Source: Pseudomonas protegens CHA0
GTDB taxonomy: Bacteria > Pseudomonadota > Gammaproteobacteria > Pseudomonadales > Pseudomonadaceae
Direction: 5' to 3'
NCBI RefSeq assembly: GCF_000397205.1
Contig: NC_021237.1
Location: 3,969,001-4,033,000 of the forward strand
Length of the DNA stretch: 64,000 nucleotides
The position numbers were made by a program, and so were the translations under genes. Positions 1 through 8,087 of this stretch are shown in pieces (position 1 is the first letter of the stretch; each line of letters opens with the position of its first letter). The notes beneath the pieces were generated by a model. The model saw only the letters and a list, made by a program, of their open reading frames with translations, was not told where the DNA came from and did no database searches.

Positions 1-351
1 GTAGGCGATCCACATGCCGACGTCGTGGCCGACCACGCTGTAGCGCTCGAAACCCAACTGCCCCATCACCTGGTGCAGCACCCCGGCCACATGGCCGGTG
101 TCGTAGCCGTGCTCAGGGCGGTCGGACTGGCCGCTGCCCGGCGGGTCCACGGCAATGGCCTGGAAGCCTTGGGCAGCCAGGGCCTGGATCACCTGACGCC
201 AGGCGTACCAGGTCTGCGGCCAGCCGGGAATCAGCAGCACCGGCCGGCCCGTGCCGGCGGTGACACAGTGGATGCGCTGGCCATCGACGCGCACATAGCG
301 GTGAACCAGGTCGAGGCTGTCGGCCTGGAGGGTGTCAGTCAAAGCGTTCAT
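1..351 (-). CDS. alpha/beta hydrolase, epoxide hydrolase-like (3' end cut by window edge)
   Basis: The first 117 residues of an alpha/beta-fold hydrolase are visible; the rest lies outside the window. Around residue 42 there is an oxyanion-hole-type stretch (PGWPQTW), followed by DPPGSGQSDRP and the nucleophile elbow GHDVG near residues 109-113. Aspartate in the GHDxG elbow is typical of epoxide hydrolases and haloalkane dehalogenases rather than serine esterases. The ATG at 351 follows a weak purine-rich site. It lies 20 bp downstream of the TIM-barrel gene stop on the same strand, so the two may be co-transcribed. The substrate cannot be told from this part. Confidence 0.8.
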   Translation of the reverse strand, partial: MNALTDTLQADSLDLVHRYVRVDGQRIHCVTAGTGRPVLLIPGWPQTWYAWRQVIQALAAQGFQAIAVDPPGSGQSDRPEHGYDTGHVAGVLHQVMGQLGFERYSVVGHDVGMWIAY

Positions 352-371
352 GGTGTGTTCTCGCTGAAGGG

Positions 372-1427
372 TCAGGCAATGCCGAGCATGGCGTTGATCT
401 GTTGGCGGTCGATCTGCGCGCCGGCGAAGTCGTCGAAGATGCGCTGGGTGACCTGGATCATGTGCCGGTTGATGAACTCGACACCTTCCCGGGCGCCATC
501 CTCCTGATCCTTGAGGCAGCACTCCCACTCCAGGGTCGCCCAGCCCGGGTAGTCGTATTGCGCCAGCTTGGAAAAGATCCCCTTGAAGTCCACCTGGCCA
601 TCGCCCAGGGAGCGGAAGCGCCCGGCGCGCTCGACCCAGGCGCTGTAGCCGCCGTAGATGCCCTGGCGGCCGCTGGGATTGAACTCGGCATCCTTGACGT
701 GAAACATGCGGATGCGCTCGTGGTAGATGTCCAGGTAACTCAGGTAGTCCAGCTGTTGCAGCACGAAGTGGCTGGGGTCGAAGAGGATGTTGCAACGCGG
801 GTGATGGTCCACCAATTCATAGAAGCGTTCGAAGCTGGTGCCGTCGTGCAGGTCCTCGCTGGGGTGGATCTCGTAGCACAGGTTGACCCCCTGCTCGTCG
901 CAGGCATCGAGGATCGGCCGCCAGCGCCGCGCCAGCTCGTCGAACGCCGTCTCGATCAGGCCTTCGGGGCGCTGGGGAAAGGGAAACAGATAAGGCCAGG
1001 CCAGGGACCCGGAAAAGGTCCCCAGCTCACTCAGCCCCAGGCGTCGCGAAGCCTTGGCCGCCAGCTTCATCTGCTCCATGGCCCAGGCCGTTCTGGCTTG
1101 CGGATTGCCCCGCAGCGCTGGCGGCGCGAAGTTGTCGCACATCGCATCGTAGGCCGGGTGCACCGCCACCAGCTGGCCGAAGATATGGCTGGTCAGCTCG
1201 CTGATCTGCAGGCCCTTCTGCGCCAGCTGGCCCTTGAGTTCATCGCAGTAGTCCTGGCTCTCGGCCGCCGTGGCGACGTCGAACAACCGCGCATCCCAGG
1301 CAGGGATCTGCAGCGCCTTGAAACCCAGGTCGGCGGCCCATTGGGCAATCGCCGGCAAATTGTGGAACGGCGCCGTCTCGGCGCTGAATTGCGCCAGATG
1401 CAGGCTGGGCCCCTTGAGGGTTTTCAT
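372..1427 (-). CDS. sugar phosphate isomerase/epimerase family protein (xylose isomerase-like TIM barrel)
   Basis: The 351-residue protein has the AP-endonuclease-2/xylose-isomerase-like TIM-barrel pattern. Metal-ligand-type stretches are CYEIHPSED, NILFDPSHF, MFHVKDAEF and, near the C terminus, ATLEWEC, with Glu, Asp and His at the expected strand ends. Family members isomerise or epimerise sugars or inositols; the substrate here is unknown. The ATG at 1427 has an AGGGAG ribosome site. A perfect 34-bp palindrome ends 9 bp upstream of the ATG, so a repressor probably controls this gene. It is followed by the alpha/beta hydrolase gene in the same direction. Confidence 0.85.
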   Translation of the reverse strand: MKTLKGPSLHLAQFSAETAPFHNLPAIAQWAADLGFKALQIPAWDARLFDVATAAESQDYCDELKGQLAQKGLQISELTSHIFGQLVAVHPAYDAMCDNFAPPALRGNPQARTAWAMEQMKLAAKASRRLGLSELGTFSGSLAWPYLFPFPQRPEGLIETAFDELARRWRPILDACDEQGVNLCYEIHPSEDLHDGTSFERFYELVDHHPRCNILFDPSHFVLQQLDYLSYLDIYHERIRMFHVKDAEFNPSGRQGIYGGYSAWVERAGRFRSLGDGQVDFKGIFSKLAQYDYPGWATLEWECCLKDQEDGAREGVEFINRHMIQVTQRIFDDFAGAQIDRQQINAMLGIA

Positions 1428-1435
1428 CGAACTGC

Positions 1436-1469
1436 TCCCTATTCTTTGTCGGTCGACAAAGAATAGGGA
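1436..1469. promoter_or_regulatory. perfect 16-bp inverted repeat, probable operator
   Basis: Positions 1436-1451 and 1454-1469 are exact reverse complements with a 2-bp spacer (GT). The centre reads TTTGTCGGTCGACAAA. The site sits just upstream of the TIM-barrel start codon on the minus strand. A TTGTC/GACAA core resembles operators of GntR-family repressors, but this assignment is inference. It has no T-run, so it is unlikely to be a terminator. Confidence 0.65.
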
Positions 1470-1578
1470 TACGCTCTGGCCGCGTCAATCATCGCCGTGC
1501 AGAAAAGTGTTTGGCCGTGAGGCCGTTCGCCCGTAGGTGCTGGCTTGCCAGCGAAGGCGTCGCAGTGGTCGACAAGGC

Positions 1579-1608
1579 AAAAAAAAGCCCGCGATGAAGA
1601 TCGCGGGC
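1579..1608 (-). terminator. Rho-independent terminator of the exported amidohydrolase gene
   Basis: A 9-bp stem (1587-1595 with 1600-1608, loop of 4) is followed, reading the minus strand, by eight T residues (1579-1586). It begins about 20 bp after the stop of the amidohydrolase gene. Confidence 0.9.
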
Positions 1609-1629
1609 CCGGCCGGCATCCATGCAGCA

Positions 1630-3369
1630 TCACGGCCGGCTATACACCTCACGCCCGGCAAAGTAGGTCTTGAGCACCTGGGTTTGCGCCAGTTGCTCCT
1701 GGGGCACCTGGAACACATCGCGGTCAAGAACGATCAGGTCGGCCTGCTTGCCCGGGGCCAGGCTGCCGATCTGCTGCTCCAGGCCAATGGCCCGCGCGGC
1801 GTTGCGGGTGTAGGCGTAGAACATGGTTTCCCGGTCGATGCCTTCGTCCTTGTTCAACACGCCCTTGGGCCCCTTGCGGCTGATGGCCTGGGCGATGGCC
1901 TTCCAGGGTTCCGGGGTGCTTACCGGCCAGTCGCTGGCCCCGGCGATGGTGGCGCCGTTCTTCAGCAGCGAGCGGGCCGGGTACATGAACTGGAACTGCA
2001 TGGCGCTGATGTAGGGCTGGAGCAAATCGATGCTCAGCTCATCGGCGGCGGCCCAGTACAGCTGCATGGAGGCGATCACGTCCAGTGGCTTGAAGCGGGC
2101 GAGCTCCTTGGGGTTGACCATCTGCAAGTGGGTGATGGAGTGCACCACCCCACTCTGGCGATCACGCCGCGCCTGCTCGATGCCGTTGAGGGATTCGCGC
2201 ACCGCGCGGTCGCCAATGGCATGCACATGCACCAGCCAGCCACGGGCATCGGCGGCGCTGACCAGCTCGCCGAAATGCGCCGGGTCGATCAGCAGTTCGC
2301 CGTCCTTCTTCGAGTTCTTGTAGGGGGTCAGCAGGGAAGCGGTCTGCGCCGGAAACTCGGCGACACCGTCGGCGAAGATCTTGATCCCCGGCAGGCTCAG
2401 GTTCGGCACCCCGAGGAACTGCTGGCGCACCTGCTCCAGCACCTCCAGGTCCGCCGGGCGGCTCTTGGGATTGGCCACCATCAGGGCCGCGACCCGCAGG
2501 GTCAGCTCGCCCTTCTGCGCCAGCGCCTTGTACACCGGCAGCACACCGACGGTCTGGGCCGTGGGATGCATGGCGAACAGCGCGTCGCCCGGGGTGGCGT
2601 TGGCCGCCGGGTCCATCAGCGCGGTGATGCCCAGGCTCAGGTTGAGGTCGCGGGCGGCGCGCCCAGCGTCGAGCAACTGCTCGAAGCTCGGCGGCGGCAG
2701 TTGCGAGGTCAGGGCCGAGAGCCCGGCATCGGCGACAAAACCGTTGGGGCTGCTGTCCGGGTGATGGCCGATGGTGGCCTGGGCCTCGCCCTGCAGCGCC
2801 TTGACCCGCGCGGCGTCTATGCCGCCGCGCTTGAGCATGGCGCGGTTGGCCCAGCCGGTGTGGTAGTCCCAGCCAACGAACAGAATCGGTACATCGGCCC
2901 ATTCGCCCTGGTTGAAGCGCTGTTCCAGGGCGTCCACCTGGCTCCAGTAGGTCGAGGGAAAACCGCTGACGCTGAGGATCTCGCCATGCCGCGCCTTGCC
3001 GTCATCGCGCCAGCCGCGCAGGCGCTGCTCCAGCTCGTCCAGGGGCAGCTGCCGGGTTTCCAGGTCGGCGGCCTTGAGCTTCAGGCCCCCGAAGATGGCA
3101 TGACTGTGGCTGTCGATGAACCCCGGCATCAGCACCTTGCCCTGCAGGTCGATGACCTGGGTGCCCGGGGCCTTCAGCGCCAGCACCTGGACATCGCTGC
3201 CGACCATGACGATACGCCCCTGCTCTACCGCCACCGCCTGTTGCAGGGGCTGGCCCCGCTCGGCGGTGAACACCTTGGCGTTGTGCAGCACCAGGTCCAC
3301 CGCGGCCTGGCTGTGCAGCGAGACCAGGGCCAGGGCCGAGGCCAGCGTGATATTCAGCGTCTTTTTCAT
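1630..3369 (-). CDS. exported amidohydrolase family 3 protein (YtcJ-like)
   Basis: The 579-residue protein starts with a cleavable signal peptide (KK, hydrophobic stretch, SQAA near residue 22), so it is predicted to be periplasmic. It has the metal-dependent amidohydrolase pattern: GFIDSHSH after the first beta domain, HVHAIGDRA in the middle, GASDWPV near residue 480, and the C-terminal stretch GSLAPGKQADLIVLD. YtcJ-type enzymes hydrolyse N-acyl or cyclic amides; the substrate is unknown. I chose the ATG at 3369 over an in-frame GTG at 3381 because AAGGG lies directly next to the GTG. It is transcribed divergently from the LysR gene, its likely regulator, and ends at a strong terminator. 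Confidence 0.88.
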   Translation of the reverse strand: MKKTLNITLASALALVSLHSQAAVDLVLHNAKVFTAERGQPLQQAVAVEQGRIVMVGSDVQVLALKAPGTQVIDLQGKVLMPGFIDSHSHAIFGGLKLKAADLETRQLPLDELEQRLRGWRDDGKARHGEILSVSGFPSTYWSQVDALEQRFNQGEWADVPILFVGWDYHTGWANRAMLKRGGIDAARVKALQGEAQATIGHHPDSSPNGFVADAGLSALTSQLPPPSFEQLLDAGRAARDLNLSLGITALMDPAANATPGDALFAMHPTAQTVGVLPVYKALAQKGELTLRVAALMVANPKSRPADLEVLEQVRQQFLGVPNLSLPGIKIFADGVAEFPAQTASLLTPYKNSKKDGELLIDPAHFGELVSAADARGWLVHVHAIGDRAVRESLNGIEQARRDRQSGVVHSITHLQMVNPKELARFKPLDVIASMQLYWAAADELSIDLLQPYISAMQFQFMYPARSLLKNGATIAGASDWPVSTPEPWKAIAQAISRKGPKGVLNKDEGIDRETMFYAYTRNAARAIGLEQQIGSLAPGKQADLIVLDRDVFQVPQEQLAQTQVLKTYFAGREVYSRP

Positions 3370-3475
3370 TGTTGTTCGCACCCTTGGCTCAGAATGCGCC
3401 AGAGACTAGCCAAGTCACCGGTGCTTAAGAATACTGCTTCGCGCAACCCATCCTTTCCAAAGAGGCAAGACTGCA

Positions 3476-4390
3476 ATGGACCAGCTGGGCGCCATCACCA
3501 TGTTCGTGACCACGGTCGATCAGGGCAGCTTCACCCGCGCCGCCGCGTGCCTGGGCAAGACCACCTCGGCCCTGACCAAGGCAGTGAGCCACCTGGAGAG
3601 CCAGCTCGGCACCCGCTTGCTGGAGCGCTCCACACGCCGGATCGCCCTCACCGAGGCCGGGCATATCTACCTGGCCAGCGCCCGGCAGGTATTGCGCCAA
3701 CTGCAACAGGCCGGGGAAGACATCGAGCGCCTGCAGCAGGAAATGTGCGGCACCCTGCGCCTGGTGGCGCCGCCCTCCTTCGCCCCGGCCTTTCTCAATG
3801 GCGCCTGCTACGGCTTTCTTGAGCAGTACCCACAGATGCGCCTGGACGTGGAGCTCACCGACGAATTCGTCGACCTGCAAAGTGGCGGCTATGACCTGGC
3901 CGTGCGCGACGGGCCGGTGGAGCTGCCGGACCTGATCGCCCGCCCGCTGACGGCCAACCGCATCCTGCTCTGCGCCAGCCCGCGCTATCTGCAGCGCCAG
4001 CCCTTGCCGGTGACCCCGGCGCATTTTGCCGAGCATGACTGGCTGATCTTCCGTCACCCGGCACTGAACCCGCATTTCTGGCGCTTCACCTTGAATGGCG
4101 AGCAGCAGCGTGTGCCCCAGCCGGTGCCGCGGCTGGCCAGTGACAATTACGATTTCCTGTTCGGTGCCCTACTGGCCGGGCTGGGCCTGCAACTGTGCCC
4201 GCAGTGGAGCGCCGCGCCCTACCTGCGTCGCGGCGAGCTGGTGCAACTGCTGCCCGAGGCGCAGCTGGACCCGGAGCAGTTCGGCCCGAGGATCCATGTG
4301 ATCTACCCCGCCCACCGGCGCCAGACCCGCAAGCACCAGGCGTTCATCGAATGCCTGAACCGCTACCTGGACGAGCAGCAATTGCATTGA
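3476..4390 (+). CDS. LysR-family transcriptional regulator
   Basis: The 304-residue protein has an N-terminal winged helix-turn-helix (residues 1-60, with SFTRAAACLGKTTSALTKAV as the helix pair) followed by a LysR effector domain from about residue 90. The match LLERSTRRIALTEAG is typical of the CrgA/PA0477-like group. The start ATG follows GAGG at a normal distance. It is divergent from the exported amidohydrolase across about 106 bp, so that gene is the most likely target. The effector is unknown. Confidence 0.93.
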   Translation: MDQLGAITMFVTTVDQGSFTRAAACLGKTTSALTKAVSHLESQLGTRLLERSTRRIALTEAGHIYLASARQVLRQLQQAGEDIERLQQEMCGTLRLVAPPSFAPAFLNGACYGFLEQYPQMRLDVELTDEFVDLQSGGYDLAVRDGPVELPDLIARPLTANRILLCASPRYLQRQPLPVTPAHFAEHDWLIFRHPALNPHFWRFTLNGEQQRVPQPVPRLASDNYDFLFGALLAGLGLQLCPQWSAAPYLRRGELVQLLPEAQLDPEQFGPRIHVIYPAHRRQTRKHQAFIECLNRYLDEQQLH

Positions 4391-4743
4391 TGGGCCAGCT
4401 CCCGGCCCATCTGGCACTGGCAGCCCCGTCGAGTGCTGCCGCAGCCACCACGGGTCGGATTGCGCCAGAGCCCAGGCACACCCTCAACCAGTGGTTTGGC
4501 CGGGCAATGAATACTGGGGCAAATAGGCTTTTGCGATTGAGTGAATATCTCATCATGAATGTGACTAAAGACCTGGTGAAATCAATTCATTAGTACTCAA
4601 TTAATAGCTCGACATAAGATGCGCCTCAATAATAGACAACATAAAGACTACCGAGCAAAAGCAGCCAGGAACAAAACTGGAAAGCACTGAAAGCCAATAA
4701 ACAAGTTCAGAACTTATCTCGGAAATCAGGATGCCAGATCACA
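4391..4743. other. 353-bp A+T-richer intergenic region upstream of mesX
   Basis: It begins with an 8-bp stem (4389-4396 with 4404-4411) that overlaps the LysR stop and may end that transcript, though it has no T-run. The distal half is noticeably A+T-rich and carries the MetR-type box at 4577-4589 and a possible -10 (TAAGAT, 4615-4620) without a good -35. I see no convincing gene here and no SAM or cobalamin riboswitch fold. Confidence 0.6.
4577..4589. promoter_or_regulatory. MetR-type box (TGAA-N5-TTCA)
   Basis: The sequence TGAAATCAATTCA matches the known MetR half-site layout TGAA-N5-TTCA. It lies about 155 bp upstream of the mesX ATG and about 25 bp upstream of a TAAGAT that could be a -10 with a poor -35, as expected for an activated promoter. 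A methionine-synthesis operon as target fits MetR biology. A short motif like this can occur by chance. Confidence 0.5.
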
Positions 4744-5727
4744 ATGAACAACGACTTCACATTCACCATCAAGAGCATTTGCTTCGACGAAGATTATCAC
4801 CCGTCCGAGAATACGCGCATCACCACCAACTTTGCCAACCTGGCCAGGGGCAAGAGTCGCCAAGAGAACTTGCGCAATACCTTGAGGATGATTGACAACC
4901 GCTTCAATGCCTTGGCGCATTGGGATAACCCCAAGGGCGATCGTTATGCAGTCGAGCTTGAAATCATCTCCGTGGAGATGGACATCGACACTCGAAGCAG
5001 TGGCCATGCCATCCCCCTGATTGAAATATTGAAAACCAATATTTTCGATCGAAAGACCAACGAACGCTTTGAGGGCGTTGTAGGAAACAACTTTTCCTCT
5101 TACGTACGGGACTACGACTTCAGCGTGCTGTTGCCGGAGCACAACAGGGAGCGACCAAAGTTCAGCATTCCGGAAAACTTCGGAGAGCTGCATGGAAAGC
5201 TATTCAAGCACTTCATCAACTCCAGCACTTACAAGGAAAACTTCAACAAGCCACCGGTGATCTGCCTGAGCGTTTCGAGCAGCAAGACCTACCATCGGAC
5301 TGAAAACCAGCACCCTGTACTGGGCATTGAATACCAGCAGGACGAATATTCTCTAACAGATGAATACTTCAACAAGATGGGGTTGAAAGTTCGTTACTTC
5401 ATGCCGTCCAACAGCGTTGCGCCTTTGGCTTTCTACTTTGCCGGCGATTTGCTCAGTGATTACACCAACCTGGAACTGATCAGCACCATCAGCACGATGG
5501 ACACCTTCCAGAAGATTTACCGGCCAGAGATCTACAATGCCAACTCTGCAGCAGGCAAATCCTATCAACCGAGCCTGAAGCACCAGGACTATTCATTGAC
5601 TCGAATTGTCTATGACCGAGAAGAACGTAGCCGCCTGGCGATTGAGCAAGGGCAGTTTGTCGAGAACAACTTCATCAAGCCATACCAGACCATTCTTGAG
5701 CAGTGGTCCGCCAATTACGCTCTTTGA
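4744..5727 (+). CDS. mesX: DUF1852 protein MesX, partner of methionine synthase MesD
   Basis: The 327-residue protein has no signal peptide or membrane segment. I recognise it as the DUF1852 family, which is found next to MetE-like core synthases. Published work on folate-independent methionine synthases names this partner MesX and reports that MesD needs MesX and oxygen. MesX is proposed to help supply the methyl donor, but its chemistry is not settled. The ATG follows CAGGA at a good distance and mesD starts 24 bp after the stop. Codon and base composition is less G+C-rich than flanking genes. It is probably controlled by MetR from the upstream box. Confidence 0.85.
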   Translation: MNNDFTFTIKSICFDEDYHPSENTRITTNFANLARGKSRQENLRNTLRMIDNRFNALAHWDNPKGDRYAVELEIISVEMDIDTRSSGHAIPLIEILKTNIFDRKTNERFEGVVGNNFSSYVRDYDFSVLLPEHNRERPKFSIPENFGELHGKLFKHFINSSTYKENFNKPPVICLSVSSSKTYHRTENQHPVLGIEYQQDEYSLTDEYFNKMGLKVRYFMPSNSVAPLAFYFAGDLLSDYTNLELISTISTMDTFQKIYRPEIYNANSAAGKSYQPSLKHQDYSLTRIVYDREERSRLAIEQGQFVENNFIKPYQTILEQWSANYAL

Positions 5728-5751
5728 CTCATCAAAAATACAAGGTCACCC

Positions 5752-6789
5752 ATGATGAAAAAGTTGTTACCCACTTCAACTGCCGGCAGCTTGCCTAAAC
5801 CTTCCTGGCTTGCACAACCTGAAACACTCTGGTCGCCCTGGAAGTTGCAAGAGGAAGAACTGGTTGAAGGCAAGCAGGACGCCTTGCGCTTGTCACTGCA
5901 AGAACAACAGCAAGCAGGCATTGATATCGTCAGTGATGGCGAGCAGACACGTCAGCACTTTGTCACGACGTTCATCGAACACCTCAGCGGCGTTGATTTT
6001 GCAAAACGTGAAACCATCAGGATTCGTGATCGCTATGATGCGAGCGTCCCCACGGTGGTGGGGGCTGTCAGTCGCCAGAAGCCGGTTTTCGTGGAAGATG
6101 CCAAGTTTCTGCGCCAGCAGACCGAGCAACCCATAAAGTGGGCGCTGCCAGGCCCGATGACGATGATCGACACGCTTTATGACAGCCATTACAAAAGCCG
6201 CGAAAAACTGGCCTGGGAATTCGCCAAGATCCTCAACCAGGAAGCCAGGGAGCTGGAAGCGGCCGGCGTGGATATCATCCAGTTTGATGAGCCCGCCTTT
6301 AACGTCTTCTTCGATGAAGTGAATGACTGGGGTGTGGCCACCCTGGAAAGAGCCATTGAAGGTCTTAAATGCGAAACGGCGGTGCACATTTGCTATGGCT
6401 ATGGCATCAAGGCCAATACGGACTGGAAAAAGACCCTGGGCTCAGAGTGGCGGCAATATGAAGAGGCGTTCCCCAAGCTGCAGAAATCCAGTATCGATAT
6501 CGTCTCGCTGGAATGTCACAACTCTCATGTCCCAATGGATCTCATTGAACTCATCAGAGGCAAGAAGGTGATGGTCGGGGCCATTGATGTGGCCTCCAAC
6601 ACCATTGAAACACCCGAGGAAGTGGCCGACACCCTGCGCAAGGCATTGCAGTTCGTGGATGCCGACAAACTCTATCCCTGCACCAACTGTGGCATGGCGC
6701 CCTTATCCCGTGGCGTGGCAAGGGGCAAGCTGAAGGCTTTGAGTGCCGGCGCAGAAATCATCCGAAGAGAACTCTCGAACCTGCGCTGA
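5752..6789 (+). CDS. mesD: folate-independent, MetE-like core methionine synthase MesD
   Basis: The 345-residue protein matches only the catalytic C-terminal TIM barrel of MetE and lacks the N-terminal folate-binding half. Likely zinc ligands are His212 and Cys214 (VHICYG), Glu254 (SLECHNSH) and Cys313 (CTNCGM), laid out as in MetE. It should methylate homocysteine to methionine in the cytosol with a methyl donor other than methyl-folate, depending on MesX and oxygen as reported for the MesD family. The first of two adjacent ATGs (5752) has AAGG 6 bp upstream. It follows mesX by 24 bp and precedes a flavin reductase gene. Confidence 0.88.
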   Translation: MMKKLLPTSTAGSLPKPSWLAQPETLWSPWKLQEEELVEGKQDALRLSLQEQQQAGIDIVSDGEQTRQHFVTTFIEHLSGVDFAKRETIRIRDRYDASVPTVVGAVSRQKPVFVEDAKFLRQQTEQPIKWALPGPMTMIDTLYDSHYKSREKLAWEFAKILNQEARELEAAGVDIIQFDEPAFNVFFDEVNDWGVATLERAIEGLKCETAVHICYGYGIKANTDWKKTLGSEWRQYEEAFPKLQKSSIDIVSLECHNSHVPMDLIELIRGKKVMVGAIDVASNTIETPEEVADTLRKALQFVDADKLYPCTNCGMAPLSRGVARGKLKALSAGAEIIRRELSNLR

Positions 6790-6811
6790 GCTAAAGCCGC
6801 AAGTGGTGTGC

Positions 6812-6858
6812 CAGAGGGGTGAAGCGGTGGATTGTAAAGCCGCCGCTTCACCCCTCTG
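6812..6858 (+). other. 16-bp perfect stem-loop between mesD and the flavin reductase gene
   Basis: Positions 6812-6827 and 6843-6858 are exact reverse complements with a 15-nt loop. There is no T-run after it, so it may stabilise or partly attenuate the transcript rather than end it. It lies 38 bp before the flavin reductase ATG and could set lower expression of that third gene. Confidence 0.6.
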
Positions 6859-6895
6859 CGCGCTGTCGGACAGTACCCAATATTCAGGACCCGCC

Positions 6896-7405
6896 ATGTC
6901 ACTTCCCAGTACGGCTATCGAGCCAATGCGCTTTCGCGAAGCGCTCGGGCACTACGCATCCGGCATCACGGTGATTACCTCGCAGGTTGATGGCGAGCCG
7001 CTCGGCTTCACGTGCCAGTCGTTCTATAGCGTGTCGATGAGCCCGCCGCTGGTGTCATTCAGCGTCATGTCCAGCTCGGCCAGCTACCCCAAGATTCGTC
7101 AGGCGGGCCGCTTCATGGTCAATATCCTCTCAGGCGAGCAGGTCAGGATTTCCAACCAGTTCGCAAGCAAAGGCACGGACAAGTGGCAGGGAGTTCAATG
7201 GCAGGAATCGCCGCTGGGCAACCCGATCATTGCCGGCAGCCTGCACTGGCTCGATTGTGAAATTCATGCCGAACACGTCGCCGGTGACCACCTGATCGTG
7301 ATCGGTGAAGTCAAGGCGCTGAACCTGCAGCAAGCGGCGGCTGCGCAGCCATTGCTGTATTTCAAAGGTCAATATTGCAACCTCGCGGCCCCGGGCGCAG
7401 TGTGA
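6896..7405 (+). CDS. flavin reductase family protein (HpaC-like)
   Basis: The 169-residue protein has the flavin reductase-like fold: FREALGHYASGITVIT at the N terminus, GFTCQSF, then PPLVSFSV and a C-terminal LLYFKGQY. Such proteins reduce FMN or FAD with NAD(P)H for partner oxygenases. Placed after mesX and mesD, it may deliver reduced flavin to MesX, which needs oxygen; this is inference. The ATG at 6896 is taken because the family N terminus begins there; a longer in-frame extension upstream has no family support. It is separated from mesD by 106 bp with a strong hairpin and converges with mdeR. Confidence 0.82.
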   Translation: MSLPSTAIEPMRFREALGHYASGITVITSQVDGEPLGFTCQSFYSVSMSPPLVSFSVMSSSASYPKIRQAGRFMVNILSGEQVRISNQFASKGTDKWQGVQWQESPLGNPIIAGSLHWLDCEIHAEHVAGDHLIVIGEVKALNLQQAAAAQPLLYFKGQYCNLAAPGAV

Positions 7406-7492
7406 ACCCTGGCCGGCACTCCTTCGCTGAGGGCCTGTTTCAGACAGCAAGGTTGCTTGTGAATCGCAGGGACGCTGGCGCCCCGCCTGCGC

Positions 7493-7963
7493 TCACTCTT
7501 GTACCGGAATCTGCCGCAACGGCTTGACCGACTTGAAGGAAAAGCTCGAATAGATCTCCTTCACCGCCGGCAGGGTCTGCAACACTTCACGGGCGAATTC
7601 GCCGAAGGATTCCAGGTCCTTGGCCAGTACTTCGAGGAGAAAGTCGTAGCGCCCGGAGACGTTGTGGCAGGCGATGATTTCCGGGATCTCCAGCAGCCTC
7701 TGCTCGAAGGCCCGGGCGGTGTCCTGGGAGTGGGATTCCATCATCACGCTGACAAAGGCGGTGACCCCATAGCCCAGCGCCTTGGGCGAGAGGATCGCCT
7801 GGTAACCGGTAATCACCCCGCTCTCTTCGAGAATCTTCACCCGGCGCCAGCACGGCGAGGTGGTCAAGGCGACGCTGTCCGCCAGCTCGGCATTGGTCAG
7901 CCGGGCGTTGTCTTGCAGGGCGATCAGCAGGGCTTTGTCGATACGGTCCAGATCGAGGGGCAT
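7493..7963 (-). CDS. mdeR: Lrp/AsnC-family regulator of methionine gamma-lyase, MdeR-like
   Basis: The 156-residue protein has an N-terminal AsnC-type helix-turn-helix (residues 5-55, NAELADSVALTTSPCWRRV) and a C-terminal RAM ligand-binding domain (VSVMMESHSQ, CHNVSGRYDFLLEVLA). It is divergent from the methionine gamma-lyase gene, the same arrangement as mdeR/mdeA in Pseudomonas putida, where MdeR activates mdeA. The 124-bp shared region carries an A+T-rich inverted repeat that is a candidate binding site. The effector is probably methionine or a related sulfur amino acid. Confidence 0.87.
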   Translation of the reverse strand: MPLDLDRIDKALLIALQDNARLTNAELADSVALTTSPCWRRVKILEESGVITGYQAILSPKALGYGVTAFVSVMMESHSQDTARAFEQRLLEIPEIIACHNVSGRYDFLLEVLAKDLESFGEFAREVLQTLPAVKEIYSSFSFKSVKPLRQIPVQE

Positions 7964-7998
7964 GTCTTACCTTTTTATCTTATTTTTATGGTTATTTA

Positions 7999-8034
7999 TT
8001 CCAATTATTCGGTTCTAAAGGGCCGATATTGGAA
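7999..8034. promoter_or_regulatory. candidate MdeR operator between mdeR and mdeA
   Basis: TTCCAAT (7999-8005) and ATTGGAA (8028-8034) are exact reverse complements, with nested CGG (8010-8012) and CCG (8022-8024). The site lies in the A+T-rich divergent region, 54 bp before the mdeA ATG. Lrp-type regulators bind imperfect A+T-rich dyads of this kind; the assignment is inference. Confidence 0.45.
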
Positions 8035-8087
8035 ATTATTGCGCCGGATTTGAGCATAGCATTAGAGTAAATCCGGGAGCGTTCACC

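Noticed and set aside
1537..3822. Long plus-strand open frame opposite the exported amidohydrolase gene
   Set aside because: It is a G+C-rich shadow with no recognisable domain and lies over a gene with clear motifs, start and terminator.
4391..4743. SAM or cobalamin riboswitch upstream of mesX
   Set aside because: No long conserved stems or conserved-box features could be seen; a MetR box explains regulation better.
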